Shown here piece after piece: positions 51,852 through 60,118 of a DNA stretch of 64,000 bases. The stretch's first letter is position 1. The number at the start of each line of letters is the position of its first letter. A program made the position numbers and the translations under genes. A model generated the notes under the pieces. That model ran no database searches and was not told the origin of the DNA. It worked only from the letters and a program-made list of their open reading frames with translations. The stretch covers positions 1 through 64,000 of the forward strand of contig NZ_ANBB01000062.1 of NCBI RefSeq assembly GCF_000341105.1, read 5' to 3'. The DNA comes from Nocardiopsis potens DSM 45234 (GTDB lineage Bacteria; Actinomycetota; Actinomycetes; Streptosporangiales; Streptosporangiaceae).

Positions 51852-52538
51852 GTGGCCGACGACGCCCCGACGATCGAGAACGGCGCCCCGCCCGCGGAGC
51901 GGCCGGGCGCTCCCGGCGGACCGGGCGCCCCCGGCAGGCGGTCGCGCCGCCGCGGCGAGGCGCTCAACACCGCCATCTTCGAAGCGGTCCTGGCGGAGCT
52001 GGCCGAGACCGGCTACGCCCGGATGACCATGGAGCGGGTCGCGGAGCGCGCCAAGGCCGGCAAGGCCTCGCTCTACCGGCGCTGGCCCAACCGGGCCCGG
52101 CTGGTCATGGACGCCCTCTACCACCTGATGCCCTCGCCGGAGCGGCCGGCCGACACCGGGTCGTTCCGGGGCGATCTGCTGGCGCTGCTCCGCTCCACCG
52201 CGCGGCTGCTCGACGGCCCCGCCGGCGAGGCGATGCGCGGCCTGCTCTCCGAGGCGCTCGTCTCGCCCGAGCAGGGGACGGACATCCGCGCGCTCTCCCG
52301 CGGGGCCGGTGTGGCGACCATGCGCACCCTGGCCGAGCGCGCCGCGGCGCGCGGCGAGATCGACCCCGCCGCGATCACCGAGCGCCGCCTGGAGGCCGGC
52401 CAGGCGATGATGCGCCACCACTTCCTCTTCCACGGCCCGCCGATCTCCGACCCGATGATCACCGGGATCGTGGACGAGGTGGTGCTCCCGCTGTTCGCCT
52501 CCCCGCCGCCGGCGGGCGGCGGGGACCCGGCCGGCTGA
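51852..52538 (+). CDS. TetR/AcrR-family repressor of the MFS/RPH block
   Basis: 228 residues. The unstructured Pro/Gly/Ala-rich leader, ending in a basic RRSRRRGEAL segment, precedes the HTH (YARMTMERVAERAKAGKASLYRRWPNRARLVMDAL) and a helical TetR_C-type ligand domain. GTG 51852 follows GAGGTGGAAG. It is the last gene of the MFS-phosphotransferase run, 170 bases after it, and the natural candidate for the GGAACG dyads before the MFS gene. Its sequence resembles the TetR at 44202 around the HTH. Confidence 0.9.
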   Translation: MADDAPTIENGAPPAERPGAPGGPGAPGRRSRRRGEALNTAIFEAVLAELAETGYARMTMERVAERAKAGKASLYRRWPNRARLVMDALYHLMPSPERPADTGSFRGDLLALLRSTARLLDGPAGEAMRGLLSEALVSPEQGTDIRALSRGAGVATMRTLAERAAARGEIDPAAITERRLEAGQAMMRHHFLFHGPPISDPMITGIVDEVVLPLFASPPPAGGGDPAG

Positions 52539-52559
52539 GAGGCCGCCGTGCCACGGGCC

Positions 52560-53414
52560 TCACGCCGGGAGCGCGGTGCGCTCCGCCGGCGGCGGGGCGG
52601 GCTCCCGGGCGGAGGCGGGCCGGCGCAGCGGGCGGATCGGGCGGGGGGCGCCCTCGGGACCGAACAGGTCGGTGAGGGTGCGCCGCCACGGGTTGCCCCG
52701 GATCCCCGGGTACAGGCACATCACCGCCAGGCAGTACTTGCTGATCGGGCGGGGGCGGACGCCCAGCGAGCGGAGCAACCGGTCGGCCGGGGTGTCGCCG
52801 CCCGGCGACTTCGATTCGGCCAGGACCCAGCCGGGCGGGACCCGCACCGTGTCGGAGCCGACCCGGAAGACCAGGCCGTCGTCGAGGGTGAGCCTGGCCC
52901 CGCCGGAGCGGTGCACCAGGGTGCGCCTGCGGTACCGGGTCTCGGCGGCGGGCCGCAGGCCGCGGGGCGGTTCGATGCCGTACCCCTGGTGCAGCGCGGC
53001 GGCGAGGAAGTCCCGCGCCCCGGGGGTGAGCTCATCCGGCCGGTCCACCGGGTGGGCGGTGCGCTCCTTGACCGTGGCGCTGCGCGCGCCCTCCATCTTC
53101 ACCTCGAAGGACGCGGTGCCGCTGTCCAGGTAGGCGCGGGTGCGGACCTTGAACCGCCGGCGGCGCCCCTGCGCGTGCTGCCGGTAGCAGAGCAGGTCGG
53201 GGGTGTCGAAGTAGACGGAGGAGTAGGCGAAGCCGCGGCGGCCGCCGATCTCCAGCTCGGCCCATTCCCCGCCGCCCGCCAGGCCGCGCTCGAACTCGGC
53301 GAAGGCCCGGCGCGGCACCAGGTACTTGCGGTCGACCCGGGTCTGCAGCCCGGCCGTGCGCAGCACCTCCTCCAGCGCGATCGGGGCGAAGCCGGGGCCG
53401 CCCGGGCCGCTCAC
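52560..53414 (-). CDS. VTC-domain protein (polyphosphate polymerase-like)
   Basis: 284 residues with the triphosphate-tunnel fold of the VTC family. The tunnel residues appear as TRVDRKYLVP (~25-34), RRFKVRTRAYLD, FEVKMEGARSATVKER, LTLDDGLVFRV, VLAESKSP and ISKYCLAVM near the end. In yeast Vtc4 this fold makes polyphosphate from ATP; the activity of bacterial members is mostly untested. Its GTG start overlaps the DUF4956 stop (GTGA), a pairing seen widely in bacteria. It converges on the TetR gene at 51852. Confidence 0.85.
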   Translation of the reverse strand: MSGPGGPGFAPIALEEVLRTAGLQTRVDRKYLVPRRAFAEFERGLAGGGEWAELEIGGRRGFAYSSVYFDTPDLLCYRQHAQGRRRRFKVRTRAYLDSGTASFEVKMEGARSATVKERTAHPVDRPDELTPGARDFLAAALHQGYGIEPPRGLRPAAETRYRRRTLVHRSGGARLTLDDGLVFRVGSDTVRVPPGWVLAESKSPGGDTPADRLLRSLGVRPRPISKYCLAVMCLYPGIRGNPWRRTLTDLFGPEGAPRPIRPLRRPASAREPAPPPAERTALPA

Positions 53415-54019
53415 CGCCGGCCGCCGAGGACCGTGCCGAACCGGGCGTACGGGCGGAGCGGCAGGGCCTCGGCGGTGCCGCGGAACCGCACGTCCACCGT
53501 CATGGTCTCGCGGACGTAGTCCACCTCGTCGACGATCATCTGGAGCACTCTGCGGCCCAGTCTGCGCTCCAGGTCGGCGCGGAGCGCCGCGTCGTCGCGG
53601 TGGACGGTGTCCAGCACCATGGTGCGGCGCTCCGCCCGCCCGGCCACCCGGGGGTGGTCGGCCAGGTACATCGCCGCGAGCAGCACCGCGCTGATCAGCG
53701 CCGCGGTCAGCGGCCGCGTCGCACCGATCCCGTTGACCAGGCCGAGCGCCAGGGCGATGAAGTAGTAGCCCACCTCGCGCTGGGTGATCTCCCCCGACCG
53801 CAGCCGGATGATGGACAGCACGCCGAACAGGCCGAAGCCGACCGCCAGCTCCACCCGGTGGTTCATCAGCAGCACGCAGACCGCGAAGACGCCGGCGTTC
53901 AGCGCGGTGTAGGCGAACAGCAGGTCGGTCCGGCGGTGCCTGCGGTAGTAGAGGGGGTGGACCAGCACGGCGATCGCGGCCAGGTCGACGGCGAGCGCGA
54001 GCAGCACGGACGGGGACAC
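53411..54019 (-). CDS. DUF4956 membrane protein
   Basis: 202 residues: about four membrane helices in the first half (LLALAVDLAAIAVLVHPLYYRR, LLFAYTALNAGVFAVCVLL, GFGLFGVLSIIRLRSGEITQREVGYYFIALALGLVNGIG, TAALISAVLLAAMYLAD) and a soluble C-terminal domain (DDAALRADLERRLGRRVLQMIVDEVDYVRETMTVDVRF). The SIIRLRSGEI motif is the family signature. It is coupled to the VTC gene, suggesting a membrane partner for the polymer-forming enzyme. GTG start at 54019. Confidence 0.88.
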   Translation of the reverse strand: MSPSVLLALAVDLAAIAVLVHPLYYRRHRRTDLLFAYTALNAGVFAVCVLLMNHRVELAVGFGLFGVLSIIRLRSGEITQREVGYYFIALALGLVNGIGATRPLTAALISAVLLAAMYLADHPRVAGRAERRTMVLDTVHRDDAALRADLERRLGRRVLQMIVDEVDYVRETMTVDVRFRGTAEALPLRPYARFGTVLGGRR

Positions 54020-54108
54020 GGTTCCTCCTCGGTCGGGGCCTCCCGGGGCAGCGGTTCCCGGTCTGGCTCCGATCCTGCGGGGCGTGCATGAGCCCGCCGT
54101 GAGGCGTC

Positions 54109-54126
54109 GATGAGAGCCTTCTCATC
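54109..54126. promoter_or_regulatory. Inverted repeat between TetR gene and DUF4956 operon
   Basis: GATGAGA (54109-54115) and TCTCATC (54120-54126) face each other over 4 bases, 90 bases before the DUF4956 start and 16 bases past the TetR stop. It is either an operator for the VTC-DUF4956 operon or a weak terminator. Confidence 0.45.
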
Positions 54127-54141
54127 CGCGGCGGGGCGGGT

Positions 54142-54846
54142 TCAGCCCGCGGCGCCGCCCAGGTAGGCGCGGAGCAGGTCCTTGCACTCGGCGACCAGCT
54201 CCGGGGCGCCCTCGGGGTCGGCCCGGAAGGCCAGGGCCAGGACCGCGTCGGCGGCCTCCACCGCGACCAGTACCCGCCGATCGGTGGCGGGGTCGCGCTC
54301 CTCGCCGAGGACCGCGGTGCCCACCTCCAGCAGCCGCTCGGCGACCAGGGCGTTGCCGCCCGGCCGGGGCAGCGGCCGGCAGGAGGCGTCCTCCTCCGGT
54401 TCGGGCGGGTCGAAGTCGAGCACGCCGAACCCGGGGACGGTGCGCCGCATCCGGACGTACTCGTCGACCGCGAGCACCGCCACCTCGGTCCAGTCGGCGG
54501 CGCCGGCGGCGCGCAGGCTCTCCTGCAGCCGGTCGCCGTAGAGCTCCAGGTTCCGTGCGGCCAGCGCCCGGACCAGCCCGTTCTTGTCGGTGAAGAACTG
54601 GTAGAGGGTGCCGATCGGCAGGTCGGCGCGGCGCGCCGCCTCGGTGGTGGTGAGCCGGAAGTAGCCGACCTCGTCCAGCAGTTCCGCGCAGGCGTGCAGC
54701 AGCCGCTCCACCCGCTCCAGGCTGCGCCGCTGGGCCGGCCGGCGGCGCAGCGCGGAGGCGGTCCAGCGCGGCGCGGAGGCCCTCGCGGGTGCGGGCTTCT
54801 CGGTCAGGTCGGAACCGGTCATCCCTCCATTGTGCTGCATCGGCAT
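54142..54846 (-). CDS. TetR/AcrR-family regulator
   Basis: 234 residues. A basic segment ALRRRPAQRRSLERVERLLHACAELL leads into the HTH (FRLTTTEAARRADLPIGTLYQFFTDKNGLVRAL). The C-terminal domain has the acidic linker PPEPEEDAS. ATG 54846 has GGAG eight bases upstream; ATG 54822 (MTGSD) follows GGAGGG too closely. It is on the same strand as the next TetR gene, 30 bases downstream of its stop, and upstream of the DUF4956-VTC operon. The target is unknown. Confidence 0.88.
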   Translation of the reverse strand: MPMQHNGGMTGSDLTEKPAPARASAPRWTASALRRRPAQRRSLERVERLLHACAELLDEVGYFRLTTTEAARRADLPIGTLYQFFTDKNGLVRALAARNLELYGDRLQESLRAAGAADWTEVAVLAVDEYVRMRRTVPGFGVLDFDPPEPEEDASCRPLPRPGGNALVAERLLEVGTAVLGEERDPATDRRVLVAVEAADAVLALAFRADPEGAPELVAECKDLLRAYLGGAAG

Positions 54847-54876
54847 CGGACCCGCTCCGGGCCTGGCGGCCGGGGC

Positions 54877-55464
54877 TCACCCCCGGGTGCGCAGCCCTTC
54901 CAGCAGCCCGGTGAGCTCCCGCACGGCGTCCTCCTCGTCGGTGGGCCCGGTGGAGCGGGCGAGCCACAGGGCGGCCTCGTTCATCGCCCCGGACAGCAGG
55001 TGCGCCAGGGGCTCGACCGGGCGGGGGGCGATGGCGCCGGCCTCGACCAGCTCGGTCAGGGCGTCGGCGAGGTGCCGGGCCGAGGCCGCCTCGTCCATGG
55101 CCCGCCACTCCTCCCAGCCGAGGACGGCGGGGGCGTCGATCAGCATGATGCGCCGGATGCCCGGGTCGGCGCCGGCGGCCAGGAAGGCCCTGCACCCGGC
55201 GGACAGCCGGTCCCAGGGGTCCTGCAGCGCGTCGGCGGCCCGCTCGACCCGGTCCGCGACCTCCCCTTGGACCTGGCGCAGCACTTCGCGGAAGAGCCCC
55301 TCCTTGCTGCCGAAGTGGTGGTAGAGCGCGCCCTTGGTGACGCCGGCCGCGCGCACCAGCCCGGCGAGGCCGACGCCGGCGTAGCCGTGCTCGGCGAAGA
55401 GCCGCCGCGCCTCGGCCACCAGGGCCTTCCGGGTCGCCTCGCCCTGCTCCGCCTTGCTCGCCAC
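54877..55464 (-). CDS. TetR/AcrR-family repressor divergent from a VOC protein
   Basis: 195 residues. The HTH is [34 protein letters not shown], of the widespread QacR/NemR-like kind. GTG 55464 has GGGAG five bases upstream; the frame to 55500 adds residues overlapping the operator region. Two TACCGnCGGTA dyads at 55509-55553 lie directly upstream, so it should regulate itself and the VOC gene. Confidence 0.9.
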   Translation of the reverse strand: MASKAEQGEATRKALVAEARRLFAEHGYAGVGLAGLVRAAGVTKGALYHHFGSKEGLFREVLRQVQGEVADRVERAADALQDPWDRLSAGCRAFLAAGADPGIRRIMLIDAPAVLGWEEWRAMDEAASARHLADALTELVEAGAIAPRPVEPLAHLLSGAMNEAALWLARSTGPTDEEDAVRELTGLLEGLRTRG

Positions 55465-55508
55465 CGCGGCTCCCTCCGCTCGGACACCTCTACCGGACAC
55501 CTTTGACG

Positions 55509-55553
55509 TACCGGCGGTATGGATCTAGATTAGCGATACATACCGTCGGTATG
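55509..55553. promoter_or_regulatory. Two TACCGnCGGTA TetR operators
   Basis: CATACCGTCGGTATG (55539-55553) is a perfect 15-base dyad and TACCGGCGGTA (55509-55519) a perfect 11-base dyad; the centres are 32 bases apart. They occupy the divergent spacer between the TetR gene at 54877 and the VOC gene. Confidence 0.85.
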
Positions 55554-55607
55554 CATCGCCGCGGCCGCTCCCGGCCCGGCACCCCGCCGCTCCAGGAAGG
55601 CACCACC

Positions 55608-56024
55608 GTGAACGTGACCGGCTTCTACACCGTCATCGGCACCGAGCGCATCGCGGAGTCCCGGGACTTCTACACCCGCCTCTTCGGGTTCGAGCCCGTC
55701 TTCGAGGCCGACTGGTACGTGAGCCTGCGCCTGGCCTCCGCGCCGCACTTCGAGCTCGCCCTGCTCGACCCCTCGCACCCGACCGTCCCCGCCTCGCACC
55801 GGGGCCGGGCCGCGCAGGGGCTGCTGCTCAACTTCGAGGTCGACGACGTCGACGCGGAGTACCGGCGCCTGGTGGAGGAGGGCGGCCTGGCGGCGCTGCT
55901 GCCGCTGCGCAGCGAGGAGTTCGGCCAGCGCCACTTCATCGTGTCCGACCCGAACGGGGTGCTGATCGACGTCATCACGCCCATCCCGTTCGGCGAGGAG
56001 TTCGCCGGGAACGCGGTGGCCTGA
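55608..56024 (+). CDS. VOC-superfamily (glyoxalase/bleomycin-resistance fold) protein
   Basis: 138 residues with one vicinal-oxygen-chelate domain: [34 protein letters not shown], then [22 protein letters not shown] and [20 protein letters not shown] 55608 is chosen because AGGAAGG lies 7 bases upstream; a longer frame would read through the operators. The substrate is unknown; the divergent TetR suggests induction by a small electrophile or antibiotic. Confidence 0.88.
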   Translation: MNVTGFYTVIGTERIAESRDFYTRLFGFEPVFEADWYVSLRLASAPHFELALLDPSHPTVPASHRGRAAQGLLLNFEVDDVDAEYRRLVEEGGLAALLPLRSEEFGQRHFIVSDPNGVLIDVITPIPFGEEFAGNAVA

Positions 56025-56074
56025 CCGCCCCGCGGGCCCGGCCCGGCGGGCGCGCGGGGCGGCGGTACCGGGGC

Positions 56075-57121
56075 CTACCCGTCCAGCGACTCGACCAGTT
56101 CGCGCAGGTCCTCCACGTCGTCCTCGTCCTCCTCCTCGTCGGGGGCGAAGGTGCGGTCGGCGCTGAGCACTCCTACGGAGACCGCGCCCGCCTCCAGGAC
56201 GGCCGCGGAGTCGGCGTTCTCCTTGGACTCCGGGACGCAGGCCGGGTCCCCGGGGGCGCACGGCCGGGGAGCGCGCAGGTAGGCCCCGTCCTCCTCGGTG
56301 TAGTCGACCGCGAGCACCGAGGCGGTGCCCTGCTCGGTCCAGCGCACCTCGGCGGCGGGCCCGCCGCCCGGGGTGTGCGGGTGGTTGACGTTGACCGCGT
56401 AGGCGTCGGTCAGCAGGCCGGCGGCGGCCATCCGGGCGATCAGGTCGGCGCCGAACTCCGCCGCGGCATCGTAGGTGCCGGGGTGGACCGCCATGTCCTC
56501 GCCGAGCGAGGCGCTGAGCGCGACCGCGGGGACGCCCGCGGCCTGCGCCGCGGAGGCGGCCCCGACGGTGCCCGAGGCCGAGACCAGCGCGGCCACGTTG
56601 GGGCCGGAGTTGATCCCGGTGACCACCAGGTCCGGCGGGCCGTCCCAGCCGGCGACCGCGCCGAGCCCGTGGGCCAGGGCGAAGGAGACCGCGTCCACCG
56701 GGGTGGCGCTGGGCGAGTCCGGCCCGCACGGGCCGTCCGCCAGGCACACCCCGTGGACCGCGCCGCCGCTCGGCGCGCCCGCGCAGTCGCCGGCGTAGCC
56801 GTCCGGGACGCTCGGCGGCGCGCCGAGGCCCAGCGGCCCCTCGGTGGTGACGCCGCCGCTCTTCCCGCTCTGCTGCCCCCAGGGGGCGAAGACCACCACG
56901 TCGGCGCCTGCCGCGCAGAGCTCGGAGCGGATCGCGTACAGGCCGAGGCCGTCCGCGCCGTCCTCCTCTGCAGCCTGCACGGAGTCGTCGTTGGCGAGGA
57001 GGATGCGCATGCCCTCCAGGGGCGCCGGGTCGGGTTCGTCGTCGGCCCTGGCATTGCCGGAGCAGGCCGAGGCCAGGAGGAGGAGGGCCGCGAGCGCGGC
57101 CGAGGACTTGATCGTGCGCAT
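56075..57121 (-). CDS. SurE-like 5'/3'-nucleotidase, predicted surface lipoprotein
   Basis: 348 residues. The N-terminus (MRTIKSSAALAALLLLASAC) is a lipoprotein signal with lipobox ASAC. The SurE fold follows: RILLANDDSVQA (usual motif NDDG), FAPWGQQSGKSGGVT, DLVVTGINSGPNVAAL and a VNVNHPHTPG segment. SurE is normally a ~250-residue cytoplasmic nucleotidase; this one is exported, longer, has a Cys-containing insert (GDCAGAPSG...CLADGPCG, perhaps disulfides) and ends in a highly acidic DEEEDEDDVEDL tail. The start is placed at ATG 57121 for the signal peptide. Confidence 0.8.
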   Translation of the reverse strand: MRTIKSSAALAALLLLASACSGNARADDEPDPAPLEGMRILLANDDSVQAAEEDGADGLGLYAIRSELCAAGADVVVFAPWGQQSGKSGGVTTEGPLGLGAPPSVPDGYAGDCAGAPSGGAVHGVCLADGPCGPDSPSATPVDAVSFALAHGLGAVAGWDGPPDLVVTGINSGPNVAALVSASGTVGAASAAQAAGVPAVALSASLGEDMAVHPGTYDAAAEFGADLIARMAAAGLLTDAYAVNVNHPHTPGGGPAAEVRWTEQGTASVLAVDYTEEDGAYLRAPRPCAPGDPACVPESKENADSAAVLEAGAVSVGVLSADRTFAPDEEEDEDDVEDLRELVESLDG

Positions 57122-57386
57122 GGGGGGGGATCCGATCCGTCGATGGGGTGGGGGCCGCCGATCGGCGGTGCGGCGCCGTCGCCGCACCTGGTTTCGCATC
57201 CGCCCTGTACAGGGGTGGTTATTCGTTTAAGCTAGAGCGCCTCCCCGGGCCTGTCAACGGGCGCAGTGCCGCCGATCCGCCCCCGCCGCCCCCCGGCGAT
57301 GAAATTTGACGTATATTCAAAAAACTGATTAGCAGTATCGTCACTCATCCGCGCGCGGCGGAACGCCGAACCGAGGAGACGCCGTC

Positions 57387-59408
57387 ATGACCGACTACCC
57401 CCACCTCTTCTCCCCCCTCTCCCTGGGGCCGTTCACCCTGCCCAACCGGGTGATCATGGGCTCCATGCACGTCGGCCTCGAAGAGGCCCCCGGCGGCTTC
57501 GAGCGGATGGCCGCGTTCTACGCCGAGCGCGCCCGGGGCGGCGTGGGCCTCATCGTGACCGGGGGCATCGCGCCCAACTCCGAGGGGCGCCCCTGGCACC
57601 AGGGGGCCGCGATGACCACCGAGGCCGAGGCCGAGCAGCACGCCCCGGTCACCGAGGCGGTGCACCGCGAAGGCGGCCGGATCGCCATGCAGCTGCTGCA
57701 CTTCGGCCGGTACGCCTACCACGAGGACCTGGTCGCCCCCAGCGCGCTGCAGGCCCCGATCAGCCCGCACGTGCCGCGCGCGCTGGCCGACGAGGAGGTG
57801 GAGCGCACCGTGGAGGACTTCGTGCGCGCCGCCGAGCTGGCCAAGGCGGCGGGATACGACGGCGTCGAGGTGATGGGCTCCGAGGGGTACCTGATCAACG
57901 AGTTCGTCTCGGCCGCCACCAACCGCCGCGAGGACCGCTGGGGCGGCTCCTACGCCAACCGGATCCGGTTCCCGGTGGAGATCGTGCGCCGGATCCGCGA
58001 GCGCACCGGCCCCGGCTTCGCGGTGATCTACCGGCTGTCCATGCTCGACCTGGTCCCGGGCGGCTCCACCCTGCCCGAGGTGCTCCGGCTGGCCAAGGAG
58101 ATCGAGGCCGCCGGGGCGGACGTCATCAACACCGGCATCGGCTGGCACGAGGCGCGGATCCCCACCATCGCCGCGTCGGTGCCGCGCGGGGCGTTCAGCT
58201 GGGTGACCCGCGAGGTGATGGGCTCCGTCGGGGTCCCGCTGGTGACCAGCAACCGGATCAACACCCCGGAGACCGCCGAGCGGATCCTCGCCGCCGGCGA
58301 CGCCGACCTGGTCTCGCTCGCCCGCCCGCTCCTCGCCGACCCCGAGTTCGTCGCCAAGGCGCGGCGCGGCCGGCCGCGCTCCATCAACACCTGCATCGGC
58401 TGCAACCAGGCCTGCCTGGACCACACCTTCAGCCTGAAGATCACCTCCTGCCTGGTGAACCCGCGCGCCTGCCACGAGACCGAGCTGGTGCTCGACCCGG
58501 CCCCGCGCGCCAAGCGGATCGGCGTGGTCGGCGCCGGCCCGGCCGGGCTCGCGGTCTCCACCGCCGCCGCGGAGCGCGGCCACCGGGTGGTGCTCTACGA
58601 CGCCGCGGACCGGATCGGCGGCCAGCTGGACGTCGCCCGGCGCATCCCGGGCAAGGAGGAGTTCGCCGAGACGCTGCGCTACTTCGGCGAGCGCCTGGAG
58701 GAGCTGGGGGTGGAGGTGCGGCTGGGCGCCCCGGCCACCGCCGAGGGGCTGGCCGCCGAGGGCTTCGACGAGATCGTGGTCGCCACCGGCGTCACCCCGC
58801 GGGTGCCCGACATCGACGGCGTGGACCACGGGAAGGTGCTGGGCTACCTGGACGTGCTGCGCGGCACCGCCGAGGCGGGCGAGCGGGTCGCGGTGCTGGG
58901 CGCCGGCGGCATCGGGTTCGACGTGGCCGAGTTCCTCACCGACGACGGCGACGGGGCCGCGCTCGACCCCGCGGCCTACTTCGAGCGGTGGGGCGTGGAC
59001 CCCGGCTACGAGCACCCCGGCGCGCTGCGCGAGCCGCGCCGCCCCCGCCCGCCGCGCCGGGTCCACCTGCTGCAGCGGAAGACCTCCAAGCCCGGCAAGG
59101 ACCTGGGGAAGACGACCGGCTGGATCCACCGGACCGAGCTGCGCAACCGCGGCGTGCGGATGGTGCCGGGCGTCGCCTACCGGCGGATCGACGACGAGGG
59201 CCTGCACATCACCGTGGACGGCCGGGACGAGGTGCTCGACGTCGACACCGTGGTGCTGTGCACCGGGCAGGAGCCCGACCGCGGCCTCCACGCCGAGCTG
59301 CGCGCGGCCGGCCTGGAGCCGCACCTGATCGGCGGCGCCGACGTCGCCGCCGAGCTGGACGCCAAGCGCGCCATCGACCAGGGCACCCGGCTGGCCGCCC
59401 GGCTGTGA
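57387..59408 (+). CDS. NADPH-dependent 2,4-dienoyl-CoA reductase-like flavoprotein (FadH/old-yellow-enzyme family)
   Basis: 673 residues in three parts. An FMN TIM barrel comes first (LPNRVIMGSMHVGLE, QLLHFGRYAY, YDGVEVMGSEGYLINEF, TNRREDRWGGSYANR). A 4Fe-4S cluster motif follows (CIGCNQACLDHTF, then CLVNPRAC), then a FAD/NADPH pair of Rossmann folds (RIGVVGAGPAGLAVSTAAAERGH, VAVLGAGGIGFDVAEFL). This is the FadH layout; it reduces dienoyl-CoA or related enoates. The AT-rich promoter region contains TTGACG at 57307. A strong hairpin follows the gene. Confidence 0.9.
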   Translation: MTDYPHLFSPLSLGPFTLPNRVIMGSMHVGLEEAPGGFERMAAFYAERARGGVGLIVTGGIAPNSEGRPWHQGAAMTTEAEAEQHAPVTEAVHREGGRIAMQLLHFGRYAYHEDLVAPSALQAPISPHVPRALADEEVERTVEDFVRAAELAKAAGYDGVEVMGSEGYLINEFVSAATNRREDRWGGSYANRIRFPVEIVRRIRERTGPGFAVIYRLSMLDLVPGGSTLPEVLRLAKEIEAAGADVINTGIGWHEARIPTIAASVPRGAFSWVTREVMGSVGVPLVTSNRINTPETAERILAAGDADLVSLARPLLADPEFVAKARRGRPRSINTCIGCNQACLDHTFSLKITSCLVNPRACHETELVLDPAPRAKRIGVVGAGPAGLAVSTAAAERGHRVVLYDAADRIGGQLDVARRIPGKEEFAETLRYFGERLEELGVEVRLGAPATAEGLAAEGFDEIVVATGVTPRVPDIDGVDHGKVLGYLDVLRGTAEAGERVAVLGAGGIGFDVAEFLTDDGDGAALDPAAYFERWGVDPGYEHPGALREPRRPRPPRRVHLLQRKTSKPGKDLGKTTGWIHRTELRNRGVRMVPGVAYRRIDDEGLHITVDGRDEVLDVDTVVLCTGQEPDRGLHAELRAAGLEPHLIGGADVAAELDAKRAIDQGTRLAARL

Positions 59409-59414
59409 GCCCGG

Positions 59415-59448
59415 CCCGCCTCCCGCCCCGGCCAGGGCGGGAGGCGGG
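59415..59448 (+). terminator. Hairpin after the FadH-like gene
   Basis: CCCGCCTCCCGCCC (59415-59428) pairs perfectly with GGGCGGGAGGCGGG (59435-59448) over 6 bases, starting 6 bases past the stop codon. Confidence 0.8.
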
Positions 59449-59458
59449 ACCTCTCAGG

Positions 59459-59502
59459 TCAGCGAGTTGAATAGTCCACCCGTCCATTGATCAACCCGCT
59501 GA
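59459..59502. promoter_or_regulatory. Inverted repeat upstream of the PadR gene
   Basis: TCAGCGAGTTGA (59459-59470) faces TCAACCCGCTGA (59491-59502); 11 of 12 positions pair over a 20-base spacer, ending 12 bases before the PadR start. It is a plausible autoregulatory operator. Confidence 0.6.
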
Positions 59503-59514
59503 TACCGTTGCCGC

Positions 59515-60102
59515 ATGGCACTGCGAAACGCCGTCATGGCCGCCCTGCTCGAAGGCGAGGCGTCCGGATACGACCTGGCCAAGCGGTTCGACACGGCGAC
59601 CGCCGACTTCTGGACCTCCACCCCGCAGCAGCTCTACCGGGAGCTGGAGCGGATGGAGTCGGAGGGCCTGATCCGGGCGCGCGTGGTCGAGCAGGAGCGG
59701 CGGCCCAACAAGCGGATGTTCTCGCTGACCCCCGCCGGCCGGGAGGCGCTGCAGGAGTTCACCGCCCGCCCCGCCAAGCCCACCGCGATCCGGGACGAGC
59801 TGCTGGTCAAGGTGCAGGCGGTGGACTCCGGCGACGAGGCCGCGGTGCGCACCTCGATCATGGAGCGGATGGAGCGGGCCCGCGCCAAGCTGGCCCGCTA
59901 CGAGCGCTTCCGCGACCGGCTGCTGGCCGGCCGTACCGAGGAGGAGTACCTCCGCGAGACCGGCCACGTCGGCCCGTTCCTCACCCTGATGCGCGGCCGC
60001 CTCTTCGAGGAGGAGAACCTGCGCTGGGGCGGGATCTGCCTGGAGATCCTGGACCGCCGCGCCGCCGAGCGCGACGGCACCGCGGCGGGCCCGCGCGGCT
60101 GA
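59515..60102 (+). CDS. PadR-family transcriptional regulator
   Basis: 195 residues. The winged helix opens with ALRNAVMAALLEGEASGYDLAKRFD, followed by TPQQLYRELERMESEGLI, the wing VEQERRPNKRMFSLTPAGREAL, and the helical C-terminal dimer domain of PadR subfamily 2 (MRGRLFEEENLRWGGICLEIL). It stands alone after the FadH terminator, with a dyad immediately upstream, and converges on the SRPBCC gene. The target is unknown. Confidence 0.92.
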   Translation: MALRNAVMAALLEGEASGYDLAKRFDTATADFWTSTPQQLYRELERMESEGLIRARVVEQERRPNKRMFSLTPAGREALQEFTARPAKPTAIRDELLVKVQAVDSGDEAAVRTSIMERMERARAKLARYERFRDRLLAGRTEEEYLRETGHVGPFLTLMRGRLFEEENLRWGGICLEILDRRAAERDGTAAGPRG

Positions 60103-60118
60103 CGCCCCGGCCGCCGCG

